DNA of 37,299 nt, taken from Planctomycetaceae bacterium (GTDB taxonomy: Bacteria; Planctomycetota; Planctomycetia; Pirellulales; Pirellulaceae). The stretch spans positions 1-37,299 of the forward strand of contig JAHEJI010000030.1 of assembly GCA_024638965.1 (NCBI GenBank), written 5' to 3'. The notes below the pieces were generated by a model. It was not told where the DNA came from, made no database searches, and was given only the letters and a program-made list of their open reading frames with translations. The position numbers and the translations under genes are program-made. How positions within the stretch are numbered: the first letter of the stretch is position 1; every line of letters starts with the position of its first letter. This document shows, piece by piece, positions 17,259 through 26,353 of this stretch.

Positions 17259-17344
17259 GTCATTCTGAGCGAGCTTTAGCGACCGAAGAATCTTTCGCAC
17301 GAACACGAAAAATCCTTCAGTCGCCCAGGCTCATTCAGGATGAC
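17259..17344. repeat. Dispersed imperfect-palindrome element, family 1, copy 2
   Basis: The element begins GTCATTCTGAGC and ends TCATTCAGGATGAC, near-complementary ends, with GAAGAATCTTTCGC and AATCCTTCAGTCGC inside. It is the same layout as copy 1 at 12912-12993. Confidence 0.78.
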
Positions 17345-17366
17345 TAGCCCGCATTTCTCACCAGTT

Positions 17367-17520
17367 GTAGGCCGGCAACGAGCAAACGTTGTAATTGCCG
17401 GTACTGCAGCCGCTTTTTCGGAAGCATCGCAACAACAGTTTGCCAGTCGAATTCGTGGCGTTTGCGATGTTCCGGAAAAGCATCTACGCGACTTTGTTCC
17501 GCCTAGGTAAGACATCCCAG
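17367..17520 (+). repeat. Dispersed repeat family 2, copy A
   Basis: The copy starts with GTAGGCCGGCAACGAGCAAA and contains the inverted repeat CCGGCAA ... TTGCCGG with an inner CAACG/CGTTG stem. The core ends near 17482 (TTCCGGAAAAGCA). An extension containing ACTTTGTTCCG and ATCCC is shared with copy C but not with copy B. The first 35 bases are identical to copy B. Confidence 0.9.
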
Positions 17521-17545
17521 CTACCGAAAAAGTGAGCAATACGAA

Positions 17546-18625
17546 CTAGTTTGTGCGGCTCAGTTTTTCACCCGTAGTTGAATGTAGCTTCGCCAACAAT
17601 TCTTTGGCAGCGGCAATCGGGTCATTAGCACCGACGATCGACGAGCTAACGGCGACGCGACTCAAACCGGCGTTAATAATCTGATCAACATTGTTCACGC
17701 AGAGACCACCTATCGCAAACGCGGGCAAACGGATTTCTAAAGCCACTTGTTTTACGAATGAAACTCCTGCGACGGATTCGAACTGCTTCGTAGAGGAATG
17801 AAAGACTGGACCGACCCCAATGTAGTTTGCACCATCAAGGACGGCGTGACGCGCCTGGTCGAGATCATGAGTCGAAACGCCGATCAGTTTTGTAGTTCCA
17901 ACGATTCGGCGAGCTTCTGAAACTTTCATGTCGGATTGCCCAAGATGCACGCCATCAGCGTTACTTGTAACGGCCAGATCAGGTCGATCGTTCATGATCC
18001 AGCGTGTGGACGAACCTCGAGTTAACTCTGTTAGCATTCGCCCCACTTTGATCAGTTCGCGATCACTCTTGGTTGTATCACGAAGTTGAATCAAATCGAC
18101 ACCCGCGTTAATCAATCCCGACACCAGATTCCTGAACTCGTTCTGGCTGCCGCGACAATCGGTCAAAACGTAAAGACTCGGGCCGCTAATGTCTTGCAAA
18201 CTAAACATCGTTGTCATGACAGCTTTTTCAATGGTATAGACATCGTAGCGCAATTGCTCAACGCGACCGGCCACGTCAACAGAAATTGTTTTTGAAAACT
18301 CTTCGATGGTTCGCAACGCCTGTTGGACCCGGCTGAGATTGGATTGAACCAAATCGGACGCGTGTTCGCGCTTGTATTCGGATTCAGTTCGGATCGTGCG
18401 GCCCACATCACTCACTGCATCACGCGCGGCGATGAGAAGATTTGTCTTAAATATCTGTGTCGCGAAAGTCACCTCGTGTCTCAGGTTTTTGAGAAGACCG
18501 GACAAGTGTTGATCACCGACGGCCATCCTGACGTAGTCTTCAACAACCCGAATTCCTTCGTTGGCGCGGTTACGTGCGGCGTCAATAACTCGATAAGCAC
18601 AGATTTCCGACAGATTTTCGGTCAT
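17546..18625 (-). CDS. thiE: Thiamine-phosphate synthase with N-terminal ThiD2-like domain
   Basis: A 359-residue two-domain enzyme. Residues about 8-155 (YRVIDAARNRANEGIRVVED ... EHASDLVQSNLSRVQQALRTIEEFSK) match the ThiD2-type domain that precedes ThiE in planctomycetes and some other phyla and is proposed to handle HMP phosphate. Residues about 165-345 are the ThiE barrel: LYVLTDCRG, IQLRDTTKSDRELI, IMNDRPDLA, ADGVHLGQSD, IGVSTHDLDQA, YIGVGPVFHSSTK, and FAIGGLCVNNV. ThiE joins HMP-diphosphate and thiazole phosphate into thiamine phosphate. The ATG at 18625 is preferred over an upstream start at 18691 because the family similarity begins right after it. No TPP riboswitch was found upstream. 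Confidence 0.92.
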   Translation of the reverse strand: MTENLSEICAYRVIDAARNRANEGIRVVEDYVRMAVGDQHLSGLLKNLRHEVTFATQIFKTNLLIAARDAVSDVGRTIRTESEYKREHASDLVQSNLSRVQQALRTIEEFSKTISVDVAGRVEQLRYDVYTIEKAVMTTMFSLQDISGPSLYVLTDCRGSQNEFRNLVSGLINAGVDLIQLRDTTKSDRELIKVGRMLTELTRGSSTRWIMNDRPDLAVTSNADGVHLGQSDMKVSEARRIVGTTKLIGVSTHDLDQARHAVLDGANYIGVGPVFHSSTKQFESVAGVSFVKQVALEIRLPAFAIGGLCVNNVDQIINAGLSRVAVSSSIVGANDPIAAAKELLAKLHSTTGEKLSRTN

Positions 18626-19075
18626 TTTTGTTTGCTGCCAGACTGACAGGTTCGTTTGTGGTTTTGAACTGCTGAAAACACGAAAACACAATTTCAGGCC
18701 AAGACAACGATCGTTTACTAAAACTCAAAACGCGAGAAAGGATTCTGCGGGTCAAACCGTCGTACATACGCAGGATTGGAGAGTCGTTAGCGGCACGGGC
18801 ATTGCTATCATTTGTTCTGTTTTTAGGAAGTGCAATGGTTGAAATACCAAATGATGCTACCAAGTCACGTGATTCTCGGATGATTTTGGAAAGCTTTGAG
18901 TTCCATAGGGATCGTACGATTGCGAGAAAATCACGGCCATTGTGATTGGAATTGACGTAAGTTCGGAAGGATTCAATACTTGCCGGGAACGAGAGCAAAA
19001 AAATCAATATTTTAGAAATCTCACCGACGCTATGAGGGTGGTATTTTCAAGTAGGAAAGCTGGAGTTTCAAGCTA
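18626..19075. other. Divergent intergenic region, about 450 bases
   Basis: It separates thiE (minus) from the membrane TPR-like gene (plus), so promoters for both should lie here, but I could not assign convincing -35/-10 boxes. No riboswitch, RNA gene or repeat is visible. A minus-strand frame across 18582-19007 looks non-coding. Confidence 0.5.
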
Positions 19076-19711
19076 ATGCGGTGGAGCCCAATTTTGATGT
19101 GCTGCTGGCCAGGACTAGCCCGATTATGGGTTCGGGGACATTCGTCTTCGTTGTTAGTTGCAATTGGGTTCGCAATCCTGTTGAATTTAGCTTTGGTTTC
19201 GACTTTTCTGTGGCCAACATCGCTGGGTGTGACTTTCCCGCTGGTTGCGTGGCCGACGATATTACTCGTTTGGACGGCATCAACATGGGTTTCATACAAG
19301 TGTCTTCCTGACGTGATGGCAGTAGGTAGTCAGTCCCGAGAAAACGTGGGTGAAACCACCGACACCTTGTTTAATCAGGCACAACGCGAATACTTAAAGG
19401 GTCATTGGACGGAAACGGAATCGTTACTAAAACGACGACTCGTCTCTGTCCCGCGTGATGTTGAAAGCCGTTTGTTGTTGGCAACCATGTTGCGACACCA
19501 GCGACGTTTGGACGCAGCGCGGGAAGAGTTGAAAATGATCCCGAAATTTGACGAGTCCCTTCATTGGGATTTTGAAATTGAACGTGAACGGAAACTGATC
19601 GACTTGATCGAAGCCGACGAATCGGACGACGACGTTGACGAAGCAACTATTGATTCGTCTGACTCTTTGAATGAGTCAGGCAGTTCAACAGAGGTAGACT
19701 CGTCCAAATGA
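19076..19711 (+). CDS. Membrane protein with TPR-like cytoplasmic domain
   Basis: A 211-residue protein I do not recognise by name. Two hydrophobic helices lie at about residues 26-45 and 50-72. They are followed by a segment that reads like one or two TPR helices (TLFNQAQREYLKGHWTETESLLKRRLVSVPRDVESRLLLATMLRHQRRLDAAREELKMI). The last 40 residues are very acidic and Ser-rich. It probably scaffolds a protein interaction at the inner face of the membrane. GGAG lies about 12 bases before the ATG. It is followed after 123 bases by clpC, with hairpins between, so co-transcription is uncertain. Confidence 0.72.
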   Translation: MRWSPILMCCWPGLARLWVRGHSSSLLVAIGFAILLNLALVSTFLWPTSLGVTFPLVAWPTILLVWTASTWVSYKCLPDVMAVGSQSRENVGETTDTLFNQAQREYLKGHWTETESLLKRRLVSVPRDVESRLLLATMLRHQRRLDAAREELKMIPKFDESLHWDFEIERERKLIDLIEADESDDDVDEATIDSSDSLNESGSSTEVDSSK

Positions 19712-19720
19712 AAAAAAATG

Positions 19721-19771
19721 GTGTCAGGACACTGTCACCGACGTAGTGGTTCACAGGACTTCCTGTGAACC
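19721..19771. repeat. Two hairpins upstream of clpC, REP-like
   Basis: After an A8 run, GTGTC-AG-GACAC occupies 19721-19732. Then GTAG (19743-19746) stands directly before a palindrome with 11-bp arms, 19748-19758 and 19761-19771 (GGTTCACAGGA / TCCTGTGAACC). No T tail follows, so it is not a standard terminator. GTAG followed by a palindrome is the layout of REP sequences mobilised by Y1 transposases; that link is inference. Confidence 0.65.
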
Positions 19772-19834
19772 ATGCGCCAACTTATCGCGAAGAAACAAAA
19801 ATTTGTTTCGCGCACTTTACTGGGGGAGAGTGAA

Positions 19835-22441
19835 ATGTACGAACGGTTTACCGACCGAGCTCGAAAAGTTATGCAGCTGGCCAATCAAGAGGCACAGCGC
19901 TTCAACCATGAATACATCGGTACCGAGCACATGCTCCTTGGGCTTGTGAAAGAAGGTACTGGCGTCGCAGCCAACGTTCTCAAGAATCTTGACGTTGATT
20001 TGCGCAAGATTCGACTTGAAGTCGAAAAGCTTGTTCAAAGCGGGCCCGAGATGATCACGATGGGCAAACTGCCGCAAACACCGCGAGCCAAAAAAGTCAT
20101 CGAATACTCGATGGAGGAAGCTCGTAATCTCAATCACAGTTTCGTCGGAACCGAACATATCTTACTTGGCCTGTTGCGTGAACAAGAAGGCGTTGCCGCT
20201 CAAGTGTTGATGAATCTCGGTCTCAAACTTGAAGAAGTTCGGGAAGAAGTCCTCAACCTGCTCGGTAATGGCCTTGAAGGAGGTGAAGGATCTGAGCGTG
20301 GTGGTCGCGAGGGTGCCGGCGGTGAAGCACCTTCTGGCAAAAGCGGAAAATCCAAAACACCTGCTCTCGACAGTTTTGGTCGCGACCTGACCGAACTTGC
20401 TAAACAGGGAAAACTGGATCCCGTTATTGGTCGTTCGTCCGAAATCGAGCGAGCCATTCAGGTACTTTGCCGCCGGACCAAGAATAATCCCGTACTCCTC
20501 GGCGAAGCTGGCGTTGGAAAAACCGCCATCGTCGAAGGGTTCGCGCAGATGGTCATTTCTGGTGACGTGCCGGAAATCCTCTCCGAAAAACGAATTGTTG
20601 TGCTCGATCTGGCCATGATGGTGGCCGGTACCAAGTATCGGGGCCAATTCGAAGAACGTATCAAGGCCGTAATGAACGAGGTTCGACGGGCCAAAAACAC
20701 GATTCTCTTCATTGACGAACTTCACACGCTTGTCGGTGCCGGTGGAGCGGAAGGCGCGATTGATGCAGCTAACGTGCTCAAACCGGCTTTGGCTCGCGGT
20801 GAAATCCAGTGCATCGGTGCCACGACCCTGGACGAATATCGAAAATATATCGAAAAAGACTCCGCTTTGGCTCGACGTTTCCAGGAAATCCTCGTCGATC
20901 CAACTTCGATGGAAGAAACGATCGAAATCCTCAAGGGACTTCGCAAACGTTACGAAGATCACCACCGAGTCCAGATCACTGACGACGCGATTGCAGCAGC
21001 CGTCGATTTGTCCGGTCGATATATCACGGGCCGGTGTCTGCCCGATAAGGCGATTGACGTAATCGACGAAGCAGGTGCTCGCGTCCGGCTTCGTACGATG
21101 AGCCGTCCGCCGGATCTCAAAGAAATCGACGAGGACATCGAGCGTCTGAATAAGGAAAAAGAAGACGCGGTCGCCAATCAGGATTTTGAAAAGGCTGCCA
21201 GTCTGCGCGATCAAGCGGACAAACTGAAGAAGAAAAAAGAACAGATCAAGCGCGAATGGCGCGAAAAATCACAACAGACGGATGGCATCGTTGACGAAGA
21301 AGTTATCGCGGAAGTCATTTCCAAGATGACCGGCGTTCCGCTGACTCGACTGTCAACCGAAGATTCTCTCCGCTTGATGAAAATGGAAGATGAGCTTCAC
21401 AAGAAGGTTATTAGCCAGGAGCCCGCGGTGGGCGCGATCTCGAAAGCCGTGCGGCGAAGTCGTTCCGGTTTGAAAGATCCAAAACGCCCGATCGGCTGCT
21501 TTATGTTTGCCGGACCTACGGGGGTTGGAAAAACGTTGTTGGCCAAAGCACTTGCCGAGTTCATGTTCGGCGATGAAGAGGCTTTGGTCACAATCGACAT
21601 GTCTGAGTACATGGAAAAGCACAACCTCAGTCGTCTGATCGGTGCCCCTCCGGGATACGTTGGCTACGAAGAAGGCGGTCAATTGACAGAAAAAATCCGT
21701 CGTCGACCTTACGCTGTCGTATTGCTGGACGAAATCGAAAAAGCCCATCCCGACATCTTCAATATGCTTCTGCAGGTCATGGAAGAAGGCCGTTTAACCG
21801 ATAGTTTTGGTCGAAATATCGACTTCCGGAACGTAATCTTGATCATGACCACCAATGTTGGCGCTCATGCGATCAAGAACGAAGCGAACTTTGGTCTCCC
21901 CGGGGCCGGTGATGATGCGACATTCGAAGGCATGAAAGAACGCGTCTATGACGAGATTCAAAAAGCCTTCCGACCTGAATTTCTCAACCGACTTTCCAAT
22001 GAGCCGATCATTTTCCGTCACCTGGACAAGAAAGATCTCAAATTGGTTGTCGACCTGGAACTACAGAAGATTCGCGAAAGACTCGCCGAACGAGGATACG
22101 CACTTGAACTAACCGGAGATGCAAAAGACTACTTGATCAAAAAGGGTACCAACCTCGATTACGGGGCAAGACCTTTGCGACGAGCTCTTGAGAACTTCGT
22201 TGAAGATCCGCTTTCGGAAGAGCTGCTGCAAGGCGCCTTCGATGGCAAGAATCGAATCCTTGTTGACGTCGTCCGCGATGAAGACGGCAAGATTCGAAGT
22301 CTCAAGTTTGAAGGCCAGTTTGTCGAACCGGAAGTCAAACCGGATGACGAAGAGAAAGGTGAGGAACCCGTTGGAGTCGGAGCTGATGTTGGTGCAGAAG
22401 ATGCCGCTTCAGAGGATGATGACACCGAGACTAAAGAGTGA
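19835..22441 (+). CDS. clpC: ATP-dependent Clp protease ATPase subunit ClpC
   Basis: An 868-residue Hsp100 unfoldase that feeds substrates to ClpP. Residues 1-145 hold the two Clp-N repeats ([15 protein letters not shown] and [15 protein letters not shown]). AAA module 1 has Walker A GEAGVGKT at about 223-230 and Walker [15 protein letters not shown] motif in the middle region (about 430-465, [20 protein letters not shown]) identifies ClpC rather than ClpA or ClpB. AAA module 2 has Walker A GPTGVGKT at about 560-567 and [11 protein letters not shown]. The C-terminus is an extended acidic tail. ATG at 19835 is chosen because GGGGGAG precedes it and the family N-terminus MYERFTDRA begins there; an open frame from 19772 passes through a hairpin and is not used. 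It ends at a strong terminator. Confidence 0.97.
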   Translation: MYERFTDRARKVMQLANQEAQRFNHEYIGTEHMLLGLVKEGTGVAANVLKNLDVDLRKIRLEVEKLVQSGPEMITMGKLPQTPRAKKVIEYSMEEARNLNHSFVGTEHILLGLLREQEGVAAQVLMNLGLKLEEVREEVLNLLGNGLEGGEGSERGGREGAGGEAPSGKSGKSKTPALDSFGRDLTELAKQGKLDPVIGRSSEIERAIQVLCRRTKNNPVLLGEAGVGKTAIVEGFAQMVISGDVPEILSEKRIVVLDLAMMVAGTKYRGQFEERIKAVMNEVRRAKNTILFIDELHTLVGAGGAEGAIDAANVLKPALARGEIQCIGATTLDEYRKYIEKDSALARRFQEILVDPTSMEETIEILKGLRKRYEDHHRVQITDDAIAAAVDLSGRYITGRCLPDKAIDVIDEAGARVRLRTMSRPPDLKEIDEDIERLNKEKEDAVANQDFEKAASLRDQADKLKKKKEQIKREWREKSQQTDGIVDEEVIAEVISKMTGVPLTRLSTEDSLRLMKMEDELHKKVISQEPAVGAISKAVRRSRSGLKDPKRPIGCFMFAGPTGVGKTLLAKALAEFMFGDEEALVTIDMSEYMEKHNLSRLIGAPPGYVGYEEGGQLTEKIRRRPYAVVLLDEIEKAHPDIFNMLLQVMEEGRLTDSFGRNIDFRNVILIMTTNVGAHAIKNEANFGLPGAGDDATFEGMKERVYDEIQKAFRPEFLNRLSNEPIIFRHLDKKDLKLVVDLELQKIRERLAERGYALELTGDAKDYLIKKGTNLDYGARPLRRALENFVEDPLSEELLQGAFDGKNRILVDVVRDEDGKIRSLKFEGQFVEPEVKPDDEEKGEEPVGVGADVGAEDAASEDDDTETKE

Positions 22442-22447
22442 AACCCA

Positions 22448-22736
22448 GTCGGGATTCGGAGGTCGGAAATTTGATCTAGAACACCGAAAACACGATTGAA
22501 AATCCGTGCCAGCCGATGCCGTCATCGGCTGGCTTTTTTTGTGATCTGGCTTGCACAAGCTAAATCCGAGATCTCAGAATCTCAAAATTGAAATTTCACA
22601 AATCAAGTCCATAATTTGCCCTCCGATCCGACTTCCCTCCCATTCCCACCTCCCATTCCGACCCTTGGACTTTTCGGAACAAAATTCCGCATTCCGATTA
22701 TCCCGGTTTTCCGATTTCCGACCTCCGAATTCCGAC
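22448..22736. repeat. 23-bp inverted repeat flanking the clpC terminator
   Basis: The left arm at 22448-22470 (contains GATTCGGAGGTCGGAAAT) pairs with the right arm at 22714-22736 (contains ATTTCCGACCTCCGAATT) with a single mismatch in 23 bases. The right arm lies in a run of degenerate TTCCGA-type units. Confidence 0.85.
22508..22540 (+). terminator. Rho-independent terminator of clpC
   Basis: A perfect 11-bp stem GCCAGCCGATG / CATCGGCTGGC (22508-22518 and 22523-22533) with loop CCGT is followed by T7 at 22534-22540. Confidence 0.96.
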
Positions 22737-22814
22737 CTGCGCATTGACTTAGCTTGCCCATCACAACAAACTAGGACTAGGCAATTCAATTTCTACAGCT
22801 TCGGGTAGTACATC

Positions 22815-25800
22815 ATGAGATTCAGCCAACTTGCTGTTTTGTTTCTTTTTGCGCTAACTGCGACATTCGCCTACGGACAGGAATCAGAATCAGAATCGAA
22901 TGAATCTGATGCCACAGTCAAAGAAAAATACTCCTTAAATGCTGGCTCGTTTTCGGGTTTGAAGCTTCGCAGTATCGGACCGGCATTCACGTCCGGCCGA
23001 GTCGCTGACATTGCCATCGATCAAAAACAACCGAACACCTGGTACGTCGCGGTCGCATCCGGAAATGTATGGAAGACCACTAACGCGGGGACGACCTGGA
23101 AACCCATCTTTGACAAATACGGGTCGTATTCAATCGGCTGTGTTTCGATCGATCCGAACAACAGTAGTACGATCTGGGTTGGAACTGGCGAGAACGATGG
23201 CGGGCGTCACATCGGATTCGGCGACGGTGTCTACGTCAGCTACGATGCTGGCGGTAGTTTCAAAAACATGGGGCTTAAACAGAGCGAACATCTCAGCAAG
23301 ATTCTGATCGATCCGCGCGATTCAAACACAGTGTTCGTCGCCTCTCAGGGCCCGCTATGGTCCTCGGGCGGTGAACGAGGCTTATACAAATCAACCGACG
23401 GCGGAAAAGAATGGAAGCTCGTTCTCAGCAAAGGCAAATGGACGGGCGTTACCGACGTGGTGCTGGACCCCGAGAATCCTGACGTCATGTATGCCGCGAC
23501 TCATCAACGTCACCGCACGGTTTGGGCGCTAATGAACACCGGGCCGGAGTCGGGAATCTACAAATCGACAGACGGCGGTGAAAACTGGACGGAGTTGAAA
23601 AATGGTCTCCCGGGCGGCGACAAAGGAAAAATGTCGCTGCAAGTCTCGCCTCAAAAATCCAATGTCGTTTACGCCACGATCGAACTACCTGGTCGAAAAG
23701 GTGGTTTCTGGCGGAGCGAAAACTGGGGGCAATCCTGGACCAAGATGTCGGACTACGTCAGTGGTGGAACTGGACCACACTACTACCAGGAAATCTACTG
23801 TGACCCTCATCGCTTTGATGTGATCTACCAGGTTAATGTGCGCCTGGCTCGTAGCAGCGACGGTGGAAAAACATGGGACAATGTTGAAGGGCAAACCAAA
23901 CATGTCGACAACCATGCGATTGCATTTCATCCAACCGATTCAGAGTTTGTCGCAGTAGGTTGTGATGGAGGCGTCTATAAGACCTACGACCGATGCAAGA
24001 CGTACGTATATTGCAACAATCTGCCAGTCACACAGTTTTATAAACTTGATGTCGACAACGATTACCCGTTTTACAACGTCGTCGGCGGGACCCAGGATAA
24101 CTTTTCGCAATACGGTCCCACCCGAACTCACCGTGTCCAAGGCATTACCAACGCCGACTGGCGAGTGACGATCGGCGGAGACGGACACGACAACGCCATC
24201 GATCCTGAAGATCCTGACACGATCTATTGCGAATCACAGCAAGGATTCCTGCAACGTTACGACCGCAAGACAGGTGAGTCCATTCTTATTCAGCCCCAAC
24301 CGGGTAAAGGTGAAGAAGGACTTCGATTCAACTGGGATTCACCCGTTTTGATCAGCCCCCACTCGCATACGCGAATTTATTTTGCCTCCAAGTTCCTGCA
24401 TCGTAGCGACGATCGTGGCGATTCCTGGACGACGATCAGTCCTGACCTGTCTCGAAATCAGGATCGCTATAAGCTTCCGATCATGGGTCGCGTCTGGAGC
24501 ATCGACGCAGGCTACGATTTGTTGGCGATGAGTCAGTACGGCAACATCACTTCGATTAGCGAATCCCCAATCAAAGAAGGATTGATCTACGTCGGAACTG
24601 ACGACGGCTTGATCCAGGTTACCGAGGATGGCGGCTCGACCTGGAGAAAGATTGACCGGATCTACGGCGTCCCGGAAATGGCTTTTGTCAACGATATTAA
24701 AGCCGACTTGCATGATGGAAACACCGTTTACGCAGCTTTAGACAATCACAAATATGGTGATTATAAGCCCTATCTCGTGGTCAGCCACGACAAGGGAGCA
24801 ACCTGGGATTCCATGAACGGCGATTTGCCGGATCGACACTTGACCTGGCGAATCGTTCAAGACCACGTAAAACCGGATCTGTTTTTCCTGGCAACCGAGT
24901 TCGGCATTTTCTTTACGCTCAACGATGGCAAGAACTGGATCAAGACCAGCGGCGGACCGACGATATCGTATCGCGATCTTGCGATTCAGAAACGAGAAAA
25001 CGATCTCGTTGGCGCCTCATTCGGCCGGAGCTTTTATGTGCTAGACGATTACACGCCGCTTCGCCACGCAACGCCTGAACTGTTTAAAGAGAATGAGTTC
25101 CACATGTTCCCGATCAAGGAAGCACTCTGGTACATCCAGGCAGATCGACTTGGCGGACGCCGTGGATTCCAGGGCGACAGCTTTTACACGGCCAATAACC
25201 CACCGTTCGGAGCGACGTTTACCTATTTTGTCCGCGACGAAATGAAAATGAAGAAGGCGATTCGAAAGGAAGCCGAAGCCAAAGCCAAAAAAGCCGGTTC
25301 CGATGCCCCGATTCCGGAGTGGGACGATATTCGTGAAGAAGAACTTGAAGAAGCTCCGGGAATTTATTTCGAAATTACTAATTCAGATGGCGAAACGATT
25401 GCCCGAGTTGATGCGTCCGCGTCCAAGGGAATTCACCGGACCAGCTGGGACCTTCGTCATGACAGTATGGGTTCGCCGCTGGTAGCGCCGGGTTCCTATT
25501 TCGTCGAGGCTTTCAGAAAGAAAGATAACGAATACACCTCGCTTTGCGAAAAACAACCGTTCGAAGTGAAGTCGATTGTCGAACCGACTTTGCCGTTGCA
25601 AGACCGCACCGAAGTTTTGGCTTTCATCAATCAAGTTGCCGCGGTGCGCAACGCAATCACCGCGACGGAATCGATGGTGACCAAAAGCCTCGAAGAAATC
25701 GAAGAGATCAAACAGGCCGTCAAGAATTCACCCAATGGTACTCCCGAGTTGATGAAAGAGTCTCGCGAGTTGGAACTCAAATTCAAGAAGGCCCAGGAAA

Positions 25801-26075
25801 TGCTGAGTGGCGATCAAACGCGAAGCTCACGTTTCATTCAAACCGAACCGTCGATCATCGGCCGTGTACGTCGAGTCATGTTTGGTTCGCGCGGCAGCAC
25901 TTATGGTCCAACCAAAACTCATCGCGAACAATTTGCGATCGCCAAAGAGTCTTACACCGAGGTTGCGGGTGACATTCGGATGCTTATCGAAACAGATCTG
26001 CCAGCGTTAAGAGTGAAACTTGACGAAGCCAATATCCCGTGGACGAGCGGACGGGCCATTCCGGACGTCGATTAG
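22815..26075 (+). CDS. Large secreted BNR/VPS10-sortilin-like beta-propeller protein
   Basis: A 1086-residue protein with a signal peptide (MRFSQLAVLFLFALTATFAYGQ). About ten Asp-box/BNR motifs (S-x-D-x-G-x-x-W type) are spread over residues 70-720, for example KTTNAGTTW, KSTDGGKEW, KSTDGGENW, RSSDGGKTW, HRSDDRGDSW and TEDGGSTW. This is the sortilin N-terminal-like propeller often annotated as glycosyl hydrolase in environmental bacteria. Catalytic activity is not evident. The final 350 residues include a charged Lys/Glu helix (MKMKKAIRKEAEAKAKKAG), an Ig-like segment and a helical tail (VAAVRNAITATESMVTKSLEEIEE). The last part resembles the C-terminus common in this family. It is presumably periplasmic or extracellular. 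It is separated from clpC by a terminator. Confidence 0.88.
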   Translation: MRFSQLAVLFLFALTATFAYGQESESESNESDATVKEKYSLNAGSFSGLKLRSIGPAFTSGRVADIAIDQKQPNTWYVAVASGNVWKTTNAGTTWKPIFDKYGSYSIGCVSIDPNNSSTIWVGTGENDGGRHIGFGDGVYVSYDAGGSFKNMGLKQSEHLSKILIDPRDSNTVFVASQGPLWSSGGERGLYKSTDGGKEWKLVLSKGKWTGVTDVVLDPENPDVMYAATHQRHRTVWALMNTGPESGIYKSTDGGENWTELKNGLPGGDKGKMSLQVSPQKSNVVYATIELPGRKGGFWRSENWGQSWTKMSDYVSGGTGPHYYQEIYCDPHRFDVIYQVNVRLARSSDGGKTWDNVEGQTKHVDNHAIAFHPTDSEFVAVGCDGGVYKTYDRCKTYVYCNNLPVTQFYKLDVDNDYPFYNVVGGTQDNFSQYGPTRTHRVQGITNADWRVTIGGDGHDNAIDPEDPDTIYCESQQGFLQRYDRKTGESILIQPQPGKGEEGLRFNWDSPVLISPHSHTRIYFASKFLHRSDDRGDSWTTISPDLSRNQDRYKLPIMGRVWSIDAGYDLLAMSQYGNITSISESPIKEGLIYVGTDDGLIQVTEDGGSTWRKIDRIYGVPEMAFVNDIKADLHDGNTVYAALDNHKYGDYKPYLVVSHDKGATWDSMNGDLPDRHLTWRIVQDHVKPDLFFLATEFGIFFTLNDGKNWIKTSGGPTISYRDLAIQKRENDLVGASFGRSFYVLDDYTPLRHATPELFKENEFHMFPIKEALWYIQADRLGGRRGFQGDSFYTANNPPFGATFTYFVRDEMKMKKAIRKEAEAKAKKAGSDAPIPEWDDIREEELEEAPGIYFEITNSDGETIARVDASASKGIHRTSWDLRHDSMGSPLVAPGSYFVEAFRKKDNEYTSLCEKQPFEVKSIVEPTLPLQDRTEVLAFINQVAAVRNAITATESMVTKSLEEIEEIKQAVKNSPNGTPELMKESRELELKFKKAQEMLSGDQTRSSRFIQTEPSIIGRVRRVMFGSRGSTYGPTKTHREQFAIAKESYTEVAGDIRMLIETDLPALRVKLDEANIPWTSGRAIPDVD

Positions 26076-26185
26076 CGCGGCACCAATCTTCGACACGTTT
26101 TTCCGGGATTGGTGAAAACATTCTAGTCATTTTACGGCAATACCGTTCAATGACTGAAACTAGCATGTATCAAAAAGTCATTCTC

Positions 26186-26298
26186 GTAGGCCGGCAACGA
26201 GCAAACGTTGTAATTGCCGGAACTGCCGCCGCTCTTCTGGAAGCAACGTAACAGTTTGCAAGTCGAATTAGAGGGGTTTTCGCTGTTCCGGCAAAGCA
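26186..26298 (+). repeat. Dispersed repeat family 2, copy B
   Basis: The first 35 bases, from GTAGGCCGGCAACGAGCAAA through ATTGCCGG, are identical to copy A. The core ends near GTTCCGGCAAAGCA. It is 3 bases shorter than copies A and C, and the flank after the core is different. It lies between the BNR gene stop and the sulfatase stop. Confidence 0.9.
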
Positions 26299-26353
26299 CA
26301 GGGCAATTCAGGTGCTCCGGGCAAATGGATAAGAAACACATCCGACGAAGCAA

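Larger units (their letters stand above)
17121..17545. other. Intergenic region holding two different repeats
   Basis: Between the thiE-like stop and the start of the propeller gene lie the promoter-proximal 130 bases, repeat family 1 copy 2 (17259-17344) and repeat family 2 copy A (17367-17520), back to back. Open frames here are produced by the repeats and are not taken as genes. Confidence 0.7.
22442..22814. other. Intergenic region with clpC terminator and inverted repeats
   Basis: It holds the clpC terminator (22508-22540) and a 23-bp inverted repeat bracketing it (22448-22470 and 22714-22736). Between about 22620 and 22740 there is C/T-rich low-complexity sequence made of variants of TTCCGA and CATTCCGACC. 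No gene is supported here. Confidence 0.7.

Noticed and set aside
17121-17306. 62-residue N-terminal extension of the propeller protein
   Set aside because: It crosses family 1 copy 2, and the ATG at 17120 has both a ribosome site and a signal peptide directly after it.
17367-17520. Integron attC-like site (family 2 repeat)
   Set aside because: No GTTRRRY/RYYYAAC core pair in the right positions and no integrase or cassette array nearby.
17276-17539. Minus-strand frame ending ...TTFARCRPTT
   Set aside because: It is the family 2 repeat. Substitutions between copies show no third-position bias, so it is treated as noncoding.
18582-19007. Minus-strand frame of 141 codons upstream of thiE
   Set aside because: It overlaps the thiE N-terminus in another frame and shows no domain or ribosome site.
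18626-19075. TPP riboswitch before thiE
   Set aside because: The conserved CUGAGA and related core strings are not present on the minus strand.
26076-26120. 8-bp inverted repeat CACCAATC/GATTGGTG after the BNR gene as a terminator
   Set aside because: The loop is long (about 18-19 bases) and there is no T tail on either strand.
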